Positions 33,694-45,282 of a DNA stretch of 64,000 nt are shown here, piece by piece (within the stretch, counting starts at the first letter, position 1; every line of letters begins with the position of its first letter). A program made the translations under genes and the position numbers. Location: contig NZ_JAATEO010000007.1 in NCBI RefSeq assembly GCF_012034245.1, forward strand, positions 124,001-188,000, read 5' to 3'. The stretch is from Micromonospora thermarum (GTDB lineage Bacteria; Actinomycetota; Actinomycetes; Mycobacteriales; Micromonosporaceae). A model generated the notes under the pieces. The model searched no databases. It was not told where the DNA came from and worked only from the letters and a program-made list of their open reading frames with translations.

Positions 33694-34911
33694 TCAGGCG
33701 GCGGCGAGTTCGGGCTCCGGCTCGGGCGTGGCCTCGGCGGCCTCGGCGGCCCGGCGGCGCAGCTCGACCGGGAGCACGGCCAGGGCGACCAGCGCGCCGA
33801 TGGCGCCGGTGACCGCGAAGCCCCAGGCGGGCGCGGACGCGTCGATGACCGCCCCGGCCAGCGGTGCGCCGACCGCGATGCCGATCGTGATGGCCGAACC
33901 GTGCAGGCCCATCGCCTCGCCGCGCGCCCCGGCGGGTGCCAGCCGGCTGACCTCGTCCGAGGTGGCGGCGATGGTCGGCGCGCACAGCAGCCCGGCCGGG
34001 ATCAGCGCCAGGCAGAGCAACCACCAGTGGGAGCCGCCCAGCCCCACCGGGATGGTGGCGACGCTGAGCGCCGCCATCAGCGCGAGCGGGGACCAGGAGC
34101 GGGTGACCGCGCCGTACGCGAAGCCGCCGACCAGCGAGGCGACCGCCCACATGGCGAGCACCACCCCGGTGTAGCCGACCTCGCCGCCGTCCCGCAGCAC
34201 CGCGATCACGGCCACGTCGGTGCCGCCCAGTACGAGGGTGGCGGCGGTGCTCGCGGCGAGTACGGCGAGCATCCGCGGCGTGAGCCATTCGCGCCGGGCC
34301 ACCTTCCGCTGCGGCCCGACCGCCTCGCCGGCGCCGCGTACCGGGGGATTGAGCAGCCAGAGCCCGGCGCCGGCGGCGACGATGCCGGCGCCCACCAGGT
34401 AGAGGGTGGTCCGGGCGGAGATGGCGGTGACCGCGACCGTGGCGAGCGCGGGGCCGACCATGAACGACAGCTCCACCGACATCGAGTCCAGCGCGTACGC
34501 GGGACGGCGCCGGTCCGGCGGGACCAGGGCCGCGATGGACTGCCGGATCACCGAGAAGATCGGCAGCGCCAGCGAGCCGGCGAGGAAAGCGGCCGGCAGG
34601 AGCAGCGCGTACGACAGCATCGGCGCGGTGGACCAGAAGACCGCCTCGGCGACGCCGGTCAGCACGAGCACCGGGCGCAGGCCCCGCCGGTCCACCAGAC
34701 GCCCGAGCAGCGGGCCGCCGATGGCCGCGCCGACGGTGATCGCGGCGCCGACCAGCCCGGCGGCGCCGTACCCCCGGCCGAGGTCCTCGACGACGAAGAA
34801 GGTCAGCGTCACCCCGGTCGCGGTGAGCGGGACCCGGGCGAGGACCGCCACCAGCAGCAGCGACCGGAGACCGGGCAGGGCGAGCGCCTCCCGGTAAGCC
34901 TTGATGTTCAC
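33694..34911 (-). CDS. MFS transporter
   Basis: 405 residues, about 12 hydrophobic segments. The A-motif between helices 2 and 3 appears as GPLLGRLVDRRGLRP, and a shorter repeat (GAPLAGAVIDAS) lies in the second half. Layout and the Arg-rich loops suggest a drug/metabolite exporter of the DHA1-like group; substrate unknown. The GTG at 34911 (VNIKAYREALALPG) is preferred because the GGAGG element lies 11 bases before it and homologues usually start here; upstream ATG 34935 is possible. The C-terminus is a short Glu/Ala/Pro tail. Confidence 0.85.
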   Translation of the reverse strand: MNIKAYREALALPGLRSLLLVAVLARVPLTATGVTLTFFVVEDLGRGYGAAGLVGAAITVGAAIGGPLLGRLVDRRGLRPVLVLTGVAEAVFWSTAPMLSYALLLPAAFLAGSLALPIFSVIRQSIAALVPPDRRRPAYALDSMSVELSFMVGPALATVAVTAISARTTLYLVGAGIVAAGAGLWLLNPPVRGAGEAVGPQRKVARREWLTPRMLAVLAASTAATLVLGGTDVAVIAVLRDGGEVGYTGVVLAMWAVASLVGGFAYGAVTRSWSPLALMAALSVATIPVGLGGSHWWLLCLALIPAGLLCAPTIAATSDEVSRLAPAGARGEAMGLHGSAITIGIAVGAPLAGAVIDASAPAWGFAVTGAIGALVALAVLPVELRRRAAEAAEATPEPEPELAAA

Positions 34912-34975
34912 GACGGTCCGTACCTCCGCGGACATCCTCGGCCGGGGGTACGACAACCGCCAAAGATTTACCGGG

Positions 34976-35557
34976 TCATGCGGCCCTGATCACAGGCTTT
35001 CCCCGGGTGGTGATCCCGGCGCCCTCGAACGCGCGCAGCGCCACGTCGGTCGTGTCCGGGGCGACACCGGCGGTCAGGTCCAGCAGCACCGTGGTGTCGA
35101 ACCCCTCCTCGAAGGCGTCCACGGCGGTGGCGCGGACGCAGTGGTCGGTGGCGATCCCCACGATCTCCACCCGGTCGACGTCGTGCCGCCGCAGCCAGTC
35201 GGCGAGGCACTCGCCGCCGTCGGTGTGCCCCTCGAAGCCGGAGTACGCGGCCGCGTGCTCGCCCTTGTGGAAGATCGCCTCGATCCGGTCGGTGGCGAGG
35301 TCGGGGTGGAACTCCGAACCGGGGGTGCCCACCACGCAGTGCCGGGGCCACGTGTCGACGAAGTCCGGTGGATCGCCGAAGTGGGAGCCCGGGTCGACGT
35401 GGTAGTCCTTCGTGGCGACCACGTGGTCCCAGCGGTTCGGCTCGGTGGCGAGCAGCCGGCTGATGCCGGCCGCGACGGCGGCCCCGCCTCCGACGGCCAG
35501 CGAGCCGCCCTCGCAGAAGTCGTTCTGCACGTCCACGATGATCAACGCGTTGCCCAT
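34976..35557 (-). CDS. pncA: Nicotinamidase
   Basis: 193 residues. Catalytic triad Asp9 (IIVDVQNDF), Lys98 (IFHKGEH) and Cys140 (GIATDHCVRATA); metal ligands Asp51, His53, His59 in DYHVDPGSHF. Hydrolyses nicotinamide to nicotinate, the first step of Preiss-Handler NAD salvage; in mycobacteria the same enzyme activates pyrazinamide. The ATG at 35557 has the site GAAGGGA and lies 11 bp after the pncB stop, so the two steps are made from one message. Confidence 0.96.
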   Translation of the reverse strand: MGNALIIVDVQNDFCEGGSLAVGGGAAVAAGISRLLATEPNRWDHVVATKDYHVDPGSHFGDPPDFVDTWPRHCVVGTPGSEFHPDLATDRIEAIFHKGEHAAAYSGFEGHTDGGECLADWLRRHDVDRVEIVGIATDHCVRATAVDAFEEGFDTTVLLDLTAGVAPDTTDVALRAFEGAGITTRGKPVIRAA

Positions 35558-35568
35558 GTGACGTCCCT

Positions 35569-36855
35569 TCAATCGGCCGGCAAGACGGTGACCGGGATGG
35601 CCGGGTCACCGGCGGAGAGCTTCAGCCCCTCCCAGGGGATCGAGATCAGGCACTGCCGCAGGTGCTCCCGGGACTCGTCCAGCGTCGGCTGGGCGATCGG
35701 CTCCCCGCCGACGACGTACGACCGCTGGAGCAGCCGGTCGTGCGGCCGCCGGTCCGGCACGCCCTGCGGCACGACCACCTCCTCGGTGGCGGTGCCCGTC
35801 GGCTTGTGGCGGCGCACCGCCACCTTGCGCCCCCCGATGGTGGCCTTCTGCTCGGAGCGCTTGACGACCGGGCGGCCGTCGACCTCGACGAGCTTGTAGA
35901 CAAGGCCGGCCGTGGGGGCGCCGGAGCCGGTGACCACGGCGGTGCCGGCCCCGTACATGTCCACCGGTTCCGCGGCGAGCGCGGCGATGGCGTACTCGTC
36001 GAGGTCGCCGGACACGATGATCTTCGTCTCGGTGGCGCCGAGCGAGTCGAGCAGCTCGCGGGACTGCTGGGCCATGACGGCCAGGTCGCCGGAGTCGATC
36101 CGGACGGCGCGCAGGTCCGGCCCGGCCACCGCGATGGCGTTGCGGATGCCCTGGCTGATGTCGTACGTGTCGACCAGCAGCGTGGTGTTCTTGCCCAGCG
36201 TGGCGACCTGCGAGGCGAACGCGGCCCGCTCGTCGTCGTGCAGCAGGGTGAACGCGTGCGCGGCGGTGCCCGCGGTGGGGATCCCGTAGCGCTGCCCGGC
36301 CGCCAGGTTGGAGGTGAACCGGAATCCGGCCAGGTACGCCGCCCGCGCCGCCGCGACCGCCGCCTCCTCGTGGGCCCGCCGGGAGCCCATCTCGATGAGG
36401 GTGCGCCCCCGGGCCGCGGTGACCATCCGCGCGGCCGCCGCGGCGACGGCGCAGTCGTGGTTGAGCACCGACAGCACCAGCGTCTCCAACACCACGCACT
36501 GGGCGAAGGTGCCCGACACGGTGAGGATCGGCGAACCGGGGAAGAACAGCTCACCCTCGGCGTACCCGTCGACGTCGCCGGTGAAGCGGTAGTTGGTGAG
36601 CCACTCCGCGGCGGCCTCGTCCACGACCCCGGTGCGCCGCAGGAAGTCGACCTCGTCGGCGTCGAAGCGGAAGTCGCGGATCATGTCGACCAGCCGCCCC
36701 GTCCCGGCGACCACGCCGTACCGGCGGCCGGTGGGCAACCGGCGGCTGAACACCTCGAACACGCAGTGGCGGTCGGCGGTGCCGTCGCGGAGGGCGGCGC
36801 TGACCATCGTCAGCTCGTAGTGGTCGGTCAGCAGTGCGGGGCGAAGGGCGGTCAC
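35569..36855 (-). CDS. pncB: Nicotinate phosphoribosyltransferase
   Basis: 428 residues, type II PRTase fold. LLTDHYELTMVSAAL at the N-terminus, the active-site segment IEMGSRRAHEEAA, GTAAHAF with the histidine that is phosphorylated in this family, and RIDSGDLAVMA with IIVSGDLDEYAI for phosphoribosyl binding are all present. Converts nicotinate, PRPP and ATP to nicotinate mononucleotide. Starts at GTG 36855, 4 bp after the upstream regulator stop and 11 bp before pncA. The gene order pncB divergent from clpS matches mycobacteria. Confidence 0.96.
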   Translation of the reverse strand: MTALRPALLTDHYELTMVSAALRDGTADRHCVFEVFSRRLPTGRRYGVVAGTGRLVDMIRDFRFDADEVDFLRRTGVVDEAAAEWLTNYRFTGDVDGYAEGELFFPGSPILTVSGTFAQCVVLETLVLSVLNHDCAVAAAAARMVTAARGRTLIEMGSRRAHEEAAVAAARAAYLAGFRFTSNLAAGQRYGIPTAGTAAHAFTLLHDDERAAFASQVATLGKNTTLLVDTYDISQGIRNAIAVAGPDLRAVRIDSGDLAVMAQQSRELLDSLGATETKIIVSGDLDEYAIAALAAEPVDMYGAGTAVVTGSGAPTAGLVYKLVEVDGRPVVKRSEQKATIGGRKVAVRRHKPTGTATEEVVVPQGVPDRRPHDRLLQRSYVVGGEPIAQPTLDESREHLRQCLISIPWEGLKLSAGDPAIPVTVLPAD

Positions 36856-36859
36856 CGCC

Positions 36860-39550
36860 TCAGCCTAGGGTTTGGCCCGGATCAGCGCCGTCGTGGCCCG
36901 GGATCGCCCGCAGCGCCGCCCCCAGCTCGGCCCGCCCGGTCACACCGAGCTTGCTGTAGATGCGCTGGAGGTGGTTCTCCACGGTGCGCGCGGAGAGGTA
37001 GAGCTGCTGGGCGATGACGCGGCTGGTGGCGCCGGTGGCCGCGAGCCGGGCCACCTGCCACTCCCGGTGGCTCAGCGTCGGCGTCCCGGCGCGCAGCGCG
37101 GGGGTGTTGACCTGGCCGCAGCGCCCGAGCAGGGCGGCCAGCCGCTCCCGGGCGGTGGTGGCCCCGGGCGCCCGCCGGTCCCGCAGGAGGTGCAGCGCCG
37201 TCGCCGTGGCCTCGGCGGCCCAGACGGTCAGGTCCAGCTCGGCGAAGGCCTCGGCGATCGCGAGCAGATCCTCCGCGGCGCCGTCGGCCACCGCCCGGGC
37301 GTGCCGGGCCAGCAGCGGCGGCAGCATCCCGTCGACCTGCTCGGACAGCTCGGCCAGGCGCTGCGCGACGGTCCGCCGGCTCCCGTCGGAGCAGGTCGGC
37401 CCGAGCGGTGCGGTGGCCTGGTCCAGGCGGACCAGGTCGTGGAGCACGTGGACCTCGTGTCCGGCGAAGCCGTCGGTGCGCAGTCGCTCGGCCAGGTCCG
37501 CCAGGTGCTTGACCGCGCCGGGCAGGTCCCCGCCGGCCGCCAGGACCGCCCCGCGGGCCTGCTCCAGCCACGGGTAGAGCACCGCCATGCCGCGCGCGTG
37601 CGTGCGGTCGGCCTCGGCCATCGCCTCGGCGGCCTGCTCCGCGTCGCCGCGCAGCGCCGCGGCCTGGGCCCGCTCGGCCTGCGCCAGACCGGCGTAGACC
37701 CGGCTGGTGGCCAGGACGGCGCACGCGCCCAGGCTGGTCCGCAGCGCGGTGTCGCTCTCGCCGCGCAGCCGGGCCGCGTACGCCTGGAGGATCGCCAGGT
37801 AGCCGGTGCCGAGCCGGAAGTCCCCCGCGCCGGCCAGGTCGGCGAACTCGTCGGCCACGATGGCGTCGATGCCGGGGAGGTCCCCGGCGAGCGCGAGCCG
37901 GGTGCCCCGGGCCAGCTCCAGCGCCAGTTGCAGGTACGGCATGTCCGCCCGCCAGTGGCCGGCCGCCGCCTGGACCAGCTCGATGGCCACGGCGCTGCGG
38001 CGCAGCTGCCCCTGCACCGTGTGCAGGTAGGCGATGGTGCACCGGGCCAGCTCCCGCGCGGCCACGCTGGCGGCGGGCCGGTCCAGCACGGTCTGCCCCA
38101 ACCGCAGCGCGGCGCCGGTGTCCATGCGGTGCAACCGCATGATGGCCTCGAAGGCCAGCACGCGGGCCTGGGCGGCGGAGTCCCCCAGCTCGGCGCCCCG
38201 GGCGGCGACCTCCTCCACCGTGGACTCCCGGCTGAGCCCCCAGTAGCTGACCATGCCGCGTACGGTGAGCCACCGGCTGCGCCGCTGGTCGTCGGCCAGG
38301 TCGGCCGCGACCGCGTCGAGCACCTCGATCGCCTCGTCCGGCCGGTCGGCGAACATGAGGATGGTGGCCAGCAGCTCCGCGGCGTCGAACCCGCCGCCGG
38401 CGTCGAGCGCCGCGCGGGCGAGCCGCGTCGCCAGCGGCACGTCGTAGCGGGTGAACGCCTGCACCGCGGCGCCGAGCAGCATCCGCTCGTCCTGTGCGGT
38501 GCCCGACTCCAGCCGCCAGACGGCGACCCGCAGCAGGTCGTCACGGCGGCGCGTGCCGACCTCCTCCAGCAGTTGCGCGAGGCGGGCCTGCAAACGGCGG
38601 GTGCGGCTGACCGGGCACTGTCGACGCATCACCTCCCCGTACAGCGGGTGAGCCAGGCGCACGTCGAGCCGCCGGTCGTCGCGGACCACGGTGATGAGAC
38701 CCCGTTCCTCGGCGGTCTCCACGTCGGCCGGTTCGACGGCCTGCCCGAGCAGGTGCAGGCCGAGCGGTTCGCCGAACGCGACCAGCTCGACCACCCCCCG
38801 GACCTCCGGGGTGAGCTGACCGATCCGGGTGTCGATCAGGTCGGTGAGGCTCGGCGCCAGCTCGAGCCGGCCGGTCCACGTCCACACCCCGTACGTGCTG
38901 GTCAGCTCCCCGGTCCCGGAGGCGGCGTGGACGAGTTCGCGCAGCAGCAGCGGGTTGCCGGCGGAGAGCCGCCAGAGCCGGTCGGCGGAGCCGGCGTCGA
39001 CCGGCCCGTCCAGGATCGCGGCGAGGAGCCCGGCGGTGTCGGCCGGCTCCATCGGGCTCAGCTCGGCGTGGTCGACCAGGTCGTCGGTCCACAGTGCGCG
39101 GATCGGCAGCGGGATCTGCTCGCCGTTGCGGAGGGTGCCGATCACGGTCGCGTTATCGGACCGGGCGACGAGGTGCACCAGTGCGGCGGACGGCGGGTCG
39201 AGCAGGTGCGCGTCGTCGACGGCGAGCACGATGCGGCGGCCGGCCGCCTGCTGTTGCAGCACGTCCACCGCCCAGCGCAGGACGCCGGCCGGCGACAGTC
39301 CCTGCGGCTGGTCGGCGGGGAGGACCTGGACCAGCCCGCCGAACGGCAGCGCGGCGGTGGTGGCGCTCGCCGCGACGTACCAGACCGCGTACCGGTCGCG
39401 CGGCAGGGCGTCCACGCCTTCGCGGAGCAGCCGGCTCTTGCCGATGCCGGCGCTGCCGCTGAAGAACAACCCCCGCCCGTCGACGCTCCTCACCGCCGAC
39501 AACAGACGGTTGAGCTCGTGTGTACGACCGACGAATCTCCACCGACTCAT
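36860..39550 (-). CDS. LuxR-family ATP-binding regulator (LAL/MalT-like)
   Basis: 896 residues. N-terminal AAA-type domain with Walker A SGSAGIGKS (31-39) and Walker B IVLAVDDAHLLDPP; a long central alpha-helical repeat region (TPR/MalT-like); and a C-terminal LuxR helix-turn-helix (LSHREWQVARLAATGATSR ... RTVENHLQRIYSKLGVTGR). Such large ATP-dependent activators sense an unknown ligand and activate target operons. ATG at 39550 (MSRWRFVGR). It ends 4 bp before pncB and may be co-transcribed with pncB-pncA, so control of NAD salvage is possible but not shown. Confidence 0.9.
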   Translation of the reverse strand: MSRWRFVGRTHELNRLLSAVRSVDGRGLFFSGSAGIGKSRLLREGVDALPRDRYAVWYVAASATTAALPFGGLVQVLPADQPQGLSPAGVLRWAVDVLQQQAAGRRIVLAVDDAHLLDPPSAALVHLVARSDNATVIGTLRNGEQIPLPIRALWTDDLVDHAELSPMEPADTAGLLAAILDGPVDAGSADRLWRLSAGNPLLLRELVHAASGTGELTSTYGVWTWTGRLELAPSLTDLIDTRIGQLTPEVRGVVELVAFGEPLGLHLLGQAVEPADVETAEERGLITVVRDDRRLDVRLAHPLYGEVMRRQCPVSRTRRLQARLAQLLEEVGTRRRDDLLRVAVWRLESGTAQDERMLLGAAVQAFTRYDVPLATRLARAALDAGGGFDAAELLATILMFADRPDEAIEVLDAVAADLADDQRRSRWLTVRGMVSYWGLSRESTVEEVAARGAELGDSAAQARVLAFEAIMRLHRMDTGAALRLGQTVLDRPAASVAARELARCTIAYLHTVQGQLRRSAVAIELVQAAAGHWRADMPYLQLALELARGTRLALAGDLPGIDAIVADEFADLAGAGDFRLGTGYLAILQAYAARLRGESDTALRTSLGACAVLATSRVYAGLAQAERAQAAALRGDAEQAAEAMAEADRTHARGMAVLYPWLEQARGAVLAAGGDLPGAVKHLADLAERLRTDGFAGHEVHVLHDLVRLDQATAPLGPTCSDGSRRTVAQRLAELSEQVDGMLPPLLARHARAVADGAAEDLLAIAEAFAELDLTVWAAEATATALHLLRDRRAPGATTARERLAALLGRCGQVNTPALRAGTPTLSHREWQVARLAATGATSRVIAQQLYLSARTVENHLQRIYSKLGVTGRAELGAALRAIPGHDGADPGQTLG

Positions 39551-39746
39551 CCGCGCAGCATATCGACGGAATTCCGTATGCGTGCACTCCGTCACGCAGC
39601 GAAGTTGAGTAACCTGGTCGTTACCGCTGAGTAGATCGGGTGTTCCGACTCCGTTCCGGGTCGCCCTTACTCTTCCGGCATCCGGTCAACAACCGGACAG
39701 TTCCACGTGGCCGGCGCCGCCGGTCACCAGCACTGGGAGGCCGCCT

Positions 39747-41309
39747 GTGATGCCGGGTCCGCTCCCCGCGGTCGACATGTCGGGCGATCCTTACGGCGCC
39801 GCCGACCTGCCCCGCGGCCGGCCACTGCCCAGCCGGCAGGGCGCGCCCGCGCCCGGTGCCGAGGAGCCGCTGGCAGTGGTGGCCGCCGGCCCCGCCGGCG
39901 CGGGGCGGGCCGAGGTGCTCGCCGCGCTGCTACGGCTGGATCCCGCCATGCTCGCGGTGCCCGCCGGCAGTTGGCTGGTCGTCCGCCACGCGCGGGTACC
40001 GAGCCGGGCCGCGTACGTGCCCGGCTACCGACAGCCGCACTCGTACGGTGCCGACCGGCTGGCCGCCGGGCCGGCGCTCGCCCGCCCGCCGCGCCGGGTG
40101 GAGCTGTGCGTGTCGGAGCCGCTGCTGCGGCACTTCGCCCTGGTGGACACCCCGGACACCGGCAGCCTCGGTGTCCCCGGCGGCCGGGTGCTGCTGGAGG
40201 CGGCGGGCCGCGCCGGCGCGGTGCTCTTCGTGATCGCCGCCGACCAGGCGTTCACCGCGGCCGAGTTGCACCTGCTCGCCGATCTCGCCGCCGCGCGGGT
40301 CGAGGTCTTCTTCGCCGTGACGCCGGGCGCGGGTGGCTGGTGCCCGCCCGACGGCGGGTCGACGACGGAGGACACGGGGGCGTCCGTCCGTGCGGCCGAC
40401 GCCGGGTCCACCGGGCCGTCGGCGGTCGCCCCGGTGGACCCGGCCGCCGTCACCGTGGCGGCGCACCGGGCCGCACTGCTCGCCGCGGTGCCCGGCCTCG
40501 CCCGTGCCCGGTGGTTCCCGGTCAGCCCCGGCGACGCCGACGACCTGCGGCGGGGGCTGGTGGGCTGGGCCGCCGACGAGGGGCTGCGGCGGGCTAGCGC
40601 CACGCCGCCGGTGCTGCCCGGGGCGCACGGTCGGGTGCCGGTGCTGCCGGAGCCGGGGCCGTGGTCCGACCAGCTCGACCGGCGGGCCCGTTCGGCCGCG
40701 CGGCGCATCCGCCAGCATCTGGCCCTGGAGCTGGCGAACATCCACCTGCGGGTGGTGCAGGAGATCGTCTTCGGGGTCGGCTGCGCCGGCCTCCCGCACC
40801 TGCTCGACCGCGAGATGGAGGCCCTGTCGCTGCTGGCCACCGCGCAGTGCGACCAGGCCGTCCGCACCATGGTCGACGAGGCGGCCGGGCGGGTGTTCGG
40901 CGCGCCGCTGGCGCCGGGTGTCCGCCGGCGGATCGCCAACGCGGTGCGGTGGGGCGTGGCCGACCACCGCTCGGGCGAGGAACTGGACCGGGTTCTCCTT
41001 GTGACCAGCACCGGTGGGGTGGCCGGCCTGACCGGCGCCGGCGCGATCGACGCGCTGACCGGCTATCCCGGGGGCTTGCGGGACGAGGTGCTTCCTCCGG
41101 TGGCGGTGGCCCTCTCCGGCGGCTGCTGGCAGCACTGGCGCAGCCCCGGCAACGACGACCCGAACGCCGCGCGGGCGTGGGCCCAGCGCGCGCTGCGGGA
41201 GGTCGAGCTGGAGCTGACCCGCGAGGTGACCCGGCGGTTCGAGGTGATCCGCCTCTCGCTGGACGCGGTGCTCTCCGATGCGGTCGACCACGGCATCCTG
41301 CTCGCCTGA
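39747..41309 (+). CDS. Dynamin-like GTPase-fold protein with degenerate P-loop
   Basis: 520 residues. A P-loop-like segment GPAGAGRA (48-55) lacks the invariant Lys-Ser/Thr (Arg-Ala instead), while the G3-like element VDTPDTG (133-139) and the following [16 protein letters not shown] strand look like a dynamin/YfjP GTPase core. The C-terminal half (from about 310: [21 protein letters not shown] ... [23 protein letters not shown]) is long amphipathic helix, with a short Gly-rich hydrophobic patch ([16 protein letters not shown]). Probably a non-hydrolysing membrane-associated relative; function unknown. Start GTG 39747 or ATG 39750, site GGGAGG. Possible operator GTAAC-N6-GTTAC at 39609-39624 in the divergent gap. 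Confidence 0.6.
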   Translation: MMPGPLPAVDMSGDPYGAADLPRGRPLPSRQGAPAPGAEEPLAVVAAGPAGAGRAEVLAALLRLDPAMLAVPAGSWLVVRHARVPSRAAYVPGYRQPHSYGADRLAAGPALARPPRRVELCVSEPLLRHFALVDTPDTGSLGVPGGRVLLEAAGRAGAVLFVIAADQAFTAAELHLLADLAAARVEVFFAVTPGAGGWCPPDGGSTTEDTGASVRAADAGSTGPSAVAPVDPAAVTVAAHRAALLAAVPGLARARWFPVSPGDADDLRRGLVGWAADEGLRRASATPPVLPGAHGRVPVLPEPGPWSDQLDRRARSAARRIRQHLALELANIHLRVVQEIVFGVGCAGLPHLLDREMEALSLLATAQCDQAVRTMVDEAAGRVFGAPLAPGVRRRIANAVRWGVADHRSGEELDRVLLVTSTGGVAGLTGAGAIDALTGYPGGLRDEVLPPVAVALSGGCWQHWRSPGNDDPNAARAWAQRALREVELELTREVTRRFEVIRLSLDAVLSDAVDHGILLA

Positions 41310-41422
41310 TGCCGGTGCCGCCGCCTGGCGTCCCCGGTTCCGCGCCCGGTCGGGGCGCCGATCCGGGACCGGCCGGCGTTCCGGTTCCTCGGTTCCCCGG
41401 ATCCGGTGGCACGATGGGGGGC

Positions 41423-41713
41423 ATGGCGGCTCCGCAGGTTGCACCGGTCGAGACGCCGGACACCGACGAGGTGCCGGCGCCCGACCGGCCGTGGGTGACG
41501 ATCGTGTGGGACGACCCGGTCAACCTGATGACGTACGTGACCTGGGTCTTCCAGAAGCTCTTCGGATACAGCCGGGAGAAGGCCGAGCAGCTCATGCTTG
41601 ACGTGCACCACAAGGGCAAGGCGGTCGTCTCGAGCGGCGCCCGCGAACGCATGGAGCACGACGCGTCGCAGCTGCACGCGTACGGTCTCTGGGCGACGGT
41701 GGATCGGGCGTGA
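41423..41713 (+). CDS. clpS: ATP-dependent Clp protease adaptor ClpS
   Basis: 96 residues. [20 protein letters not shown] holds the N-degron binding pocket (DDP...N), and the [25 protein letters not shown] helix pair completes the ClpS fold. It delivers N-end-rule substrates to ClpAP/ClpCP. The first 20 residues are a flexible acidic leader. ATG at 41423; an ATG three codons upstream is in frame. The stop overlaps the start of the DUF2017 gene, a conserved actinobacterial pair. Confidence 0.96.
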   Translation: MAAPQVAPVETPDTDEVPAPDRPWVTIVWDDPVNLMTYVTWVFQKLFGYSREKAEQLMLDVHHKGKAVVSSGARERMEHDASQLHAYGLWATVDRA

Positions 41714-42210
41714 GCATGTTCCGGCGCCAGGGCGACCGCTACGTCGCCACCTTCGCGGTGGACGAGGTCCGGGTGTTGCGCAAGGTGGCCTCCGAGGTGG
41801 TCGGCCTGCTGACCGACGGGTTCGACCACTCCGACCCGGTGGTCGGGCGGCTGTTCCCGGAGGTCTACCCGGAGGACGCCGCGGGCACGGCCGAGTTCCG
41901 CCGGTACACCGAGGGCGACCTGAAGACGGCGAAGATCGACCAGGCCGGCGCGATCCTCGCGGCGCTGCCCGACGAGGCGGGCGGCGAGGTGCGCCTCGAC
42001 GCCGAGGCGGCCGAGGCGTGGCTGCGGGCGATCAACGACGCCCGCCTGGCGATGGGCGTCCGGTTGGAGATCAAGGACGGCACGGACCTCGGTGCCGAGC
42101 TGGACGACGCGGTGGCCGAGGATCCGACGTCCAGCCGGGTGTTCCAGCTGTCGGTCTACGCGTACCTGGGTTACCTCCAGGAATCCCTGCTCAACGCCCT
42201 GATCGACTGA
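41710..42210 (+). CDS. DUF2017 family protein
   Basis: 166 residues, cytoplasmic, acidic. Features [23 protein letters not shown] split over the N-terminus, then [15 protein letters not shown] and [18 protein letters not shown] at the C-terminus, typical of DUF2017. GTG at 41710 overlaps the clpS stop (GTGA), so production is coupled to ClpS. The pairing with clpS is conserved in actinobacteria and suggests a link to regulated proteolysis, but no activity is known. Orthologue position equals Rv1332 of M. tuberculosis. Confidence 0.92.
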   Translation: MSMFRRQGDRYVATFAVDEVRVLRKVASEVVGLLTDGFDHSDPVVGRLFPEVYPEDAAGTAEFRRYTEGDLKTAKIDQAGAILAALPDEAGGEVRLDAEAAEAWLRAINDARLAMGVRLEIKDGTDLGAELDDAVAEDPTSSRVFQLSVYAYLGYLQESLLNALID

Positions 42211-42265
42211 TTCGTGACCGCCGCCACCTCGCAGGGCCGCGCGGGCAGGCGCTAGGCTGGTCGGC

Positions 42266-44171
<1,906 letters not shown>

Positions 44172-44188
44172 CCGGACGAGCACCGCGA

Positions 44189-44221
44189 ACGGGGCGCCGG
44201 ACGACCGTGCCGGCGCCCCGT
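44189..44221 (+). terminator. Hairpin terminator after cysM
   Basis: ACGGGGCGCCGG (44189-44200) pairs perfectly with 44210-44221 around a 9-base loop, 18 bases after the cysM stop. Confidence 0.8.
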
Positions 44222-44289
44222 CGCATCGCGGTGTGTGCACCCGGTGTGGCCGTACCGGTTGGTTCGGCGGGGCGCGCACCGGGAGCGGG

Positions 44290-44341
44290 TGTCACGTTCG
44301 TGACATCTTCCGGCGGATGATTCATGCGTTCGCGTACGCGA
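44290..44341. promoter_or_regulatory. Two palindromes upstream of the MBL-fold gene
   Basis: TGTCAC-GTTC-GTGACA (44290-44305) and TCGCGTACGCGA (44330-44341) are perfectly symmetric and lie 100-151 bp before the MBL hydrolase start. Either could bind a regulator; the first is unlike the mycobacterial CRP consensus TGTGA-N6-TCACA. Confidence 0.4.
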
Positions 44342-44440
44342 GCGTAGGCTGCGCAGCGTGGCGTACGCGTCGGTAGAGATCATGTTCCGCGGAGAGACGG
44401 CCGGCGCGGCAGCTACGCAAAGTGACAGCGAGACAACTCG

Positions 44441-45187
44441 ATGCGACTGACCGTCCTGGGCTGCGCGGGGAGCTTCCCCGGCCCCGAGGCCCCCTGCTCG
44501 GCGTACCTGGTCGAGGCCGAGGGCTTCAAGCTCCTGGTGGACTTCGGTTCCGGGTCGCTGTCCACCCTCCAGCGGTACGCGGGGCTGCACGCCCCCGACG
44601 CCATCCTGCTCACCCACCTGCACTGCGACCACATCCTCGACGCCGCGTCGTACGTGGTCGTGCGCCGCTACGCCCCCGACGGCCCGTACCCGCCGCTGCC
44701 GGTGTACGCCCCGGCCGGCGCGCCCGACCGGCTCGCCGCCGCGTACGGGCAGGAGGACACCACCGTCGAGGACGTCTACCAGTTCTACGCACTCCAGCCG
44801 GGGACCTTCCCGATCGGCCCGCTGACCGTCACGGTCGACCGGGTCAACCACCCGATCGAGACGTACGGGGTGCGGCTGGAGCACGGCGAACGGGTCCTCT
44901 GCTACTCGTCGGACACCGCGCCGTGCGACGCCCTGCTGCGGCTGGCCCAGGACGCGGACGTGTTCCTCTGCGAGGCTAGCTACCTCGACGGGGTGGACAA
45001 CCCGCCGGACCTGCACCTCACCGGCCGGGAGGCGGGCGAGGCGGCCACCAAGGCGGGCGTCGGCCGGCTGCTGCTGACCCACCTGGTGGCGGCCTGGGGC
45101 AGCGAGGCGCACACCGTCGCGTCCGCGTCCGCCGCGTACGCCGGTCCGCTCGAGGTCGTCCGGCCGGGCGCCAGCTACGAGATCTGA
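44441..45187 (+). CDS. MBL-fold hydrolase, homologue of mycobacterial Rv1339
   Basis: 248 residues, RNase Z-like metallo-beta-lactamase fold. Metal motif HLHCDH (LLTHLHCDHILD), later His in VNHPIETYG, Asp in YSSDTAPCD and His in LLLTHLVA complete a two-zinc site. N-terminus MRLTVLGCAGSFPGPE is typical of this subgroup. By synteny (cysM-...-rph) it corresponds to Rv1339, reported as an atypical cyclic-AMP phosphodiesterase; a tRNA 3'-processing role is the older annotation. ATG at 44441. It has its own upstream region with two palindromes. Confidence 0.88.
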   Translation: MRLTVLGCAGSFPGPEAPCSAYLVEAEGFKLLVDFGSGSLSTLQRYAGLHAPDAILLTHLHCDHILDAASYVVVRRYAPDGPYPPLPVYAPAGAPDRLAAAYGQEDTTVEDVYQFYALQPGTFPIGPLTVTVDRVNHPIETYGVRLEHGERVLCYSSDTAPCDALLRLAQDADVFLCEASYLDGVDNPPDLHLTGREAGEAATKAGVGRLLLTHLVAAWGSEAHTVASASAAYAGPLEVVRPGASYEI

Positions 45188-45282
45188 CACCCGCCCGCGC
45201 GGGGCCGCTCTTGCCGAACTGTTCGCCGGGCGGTCAATGTCCCGTCGTCTGGCGCACCCGTGGCACCCGCACGGTGAGGGGC

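Noticed and set aside
44290-44305. TGTCAC-GTTC-GTGACA as a CRP site
   Set aside because: The half-site and spacing differ from TGTGA-N6-TCACA; kept only as an unassigned palindrome.
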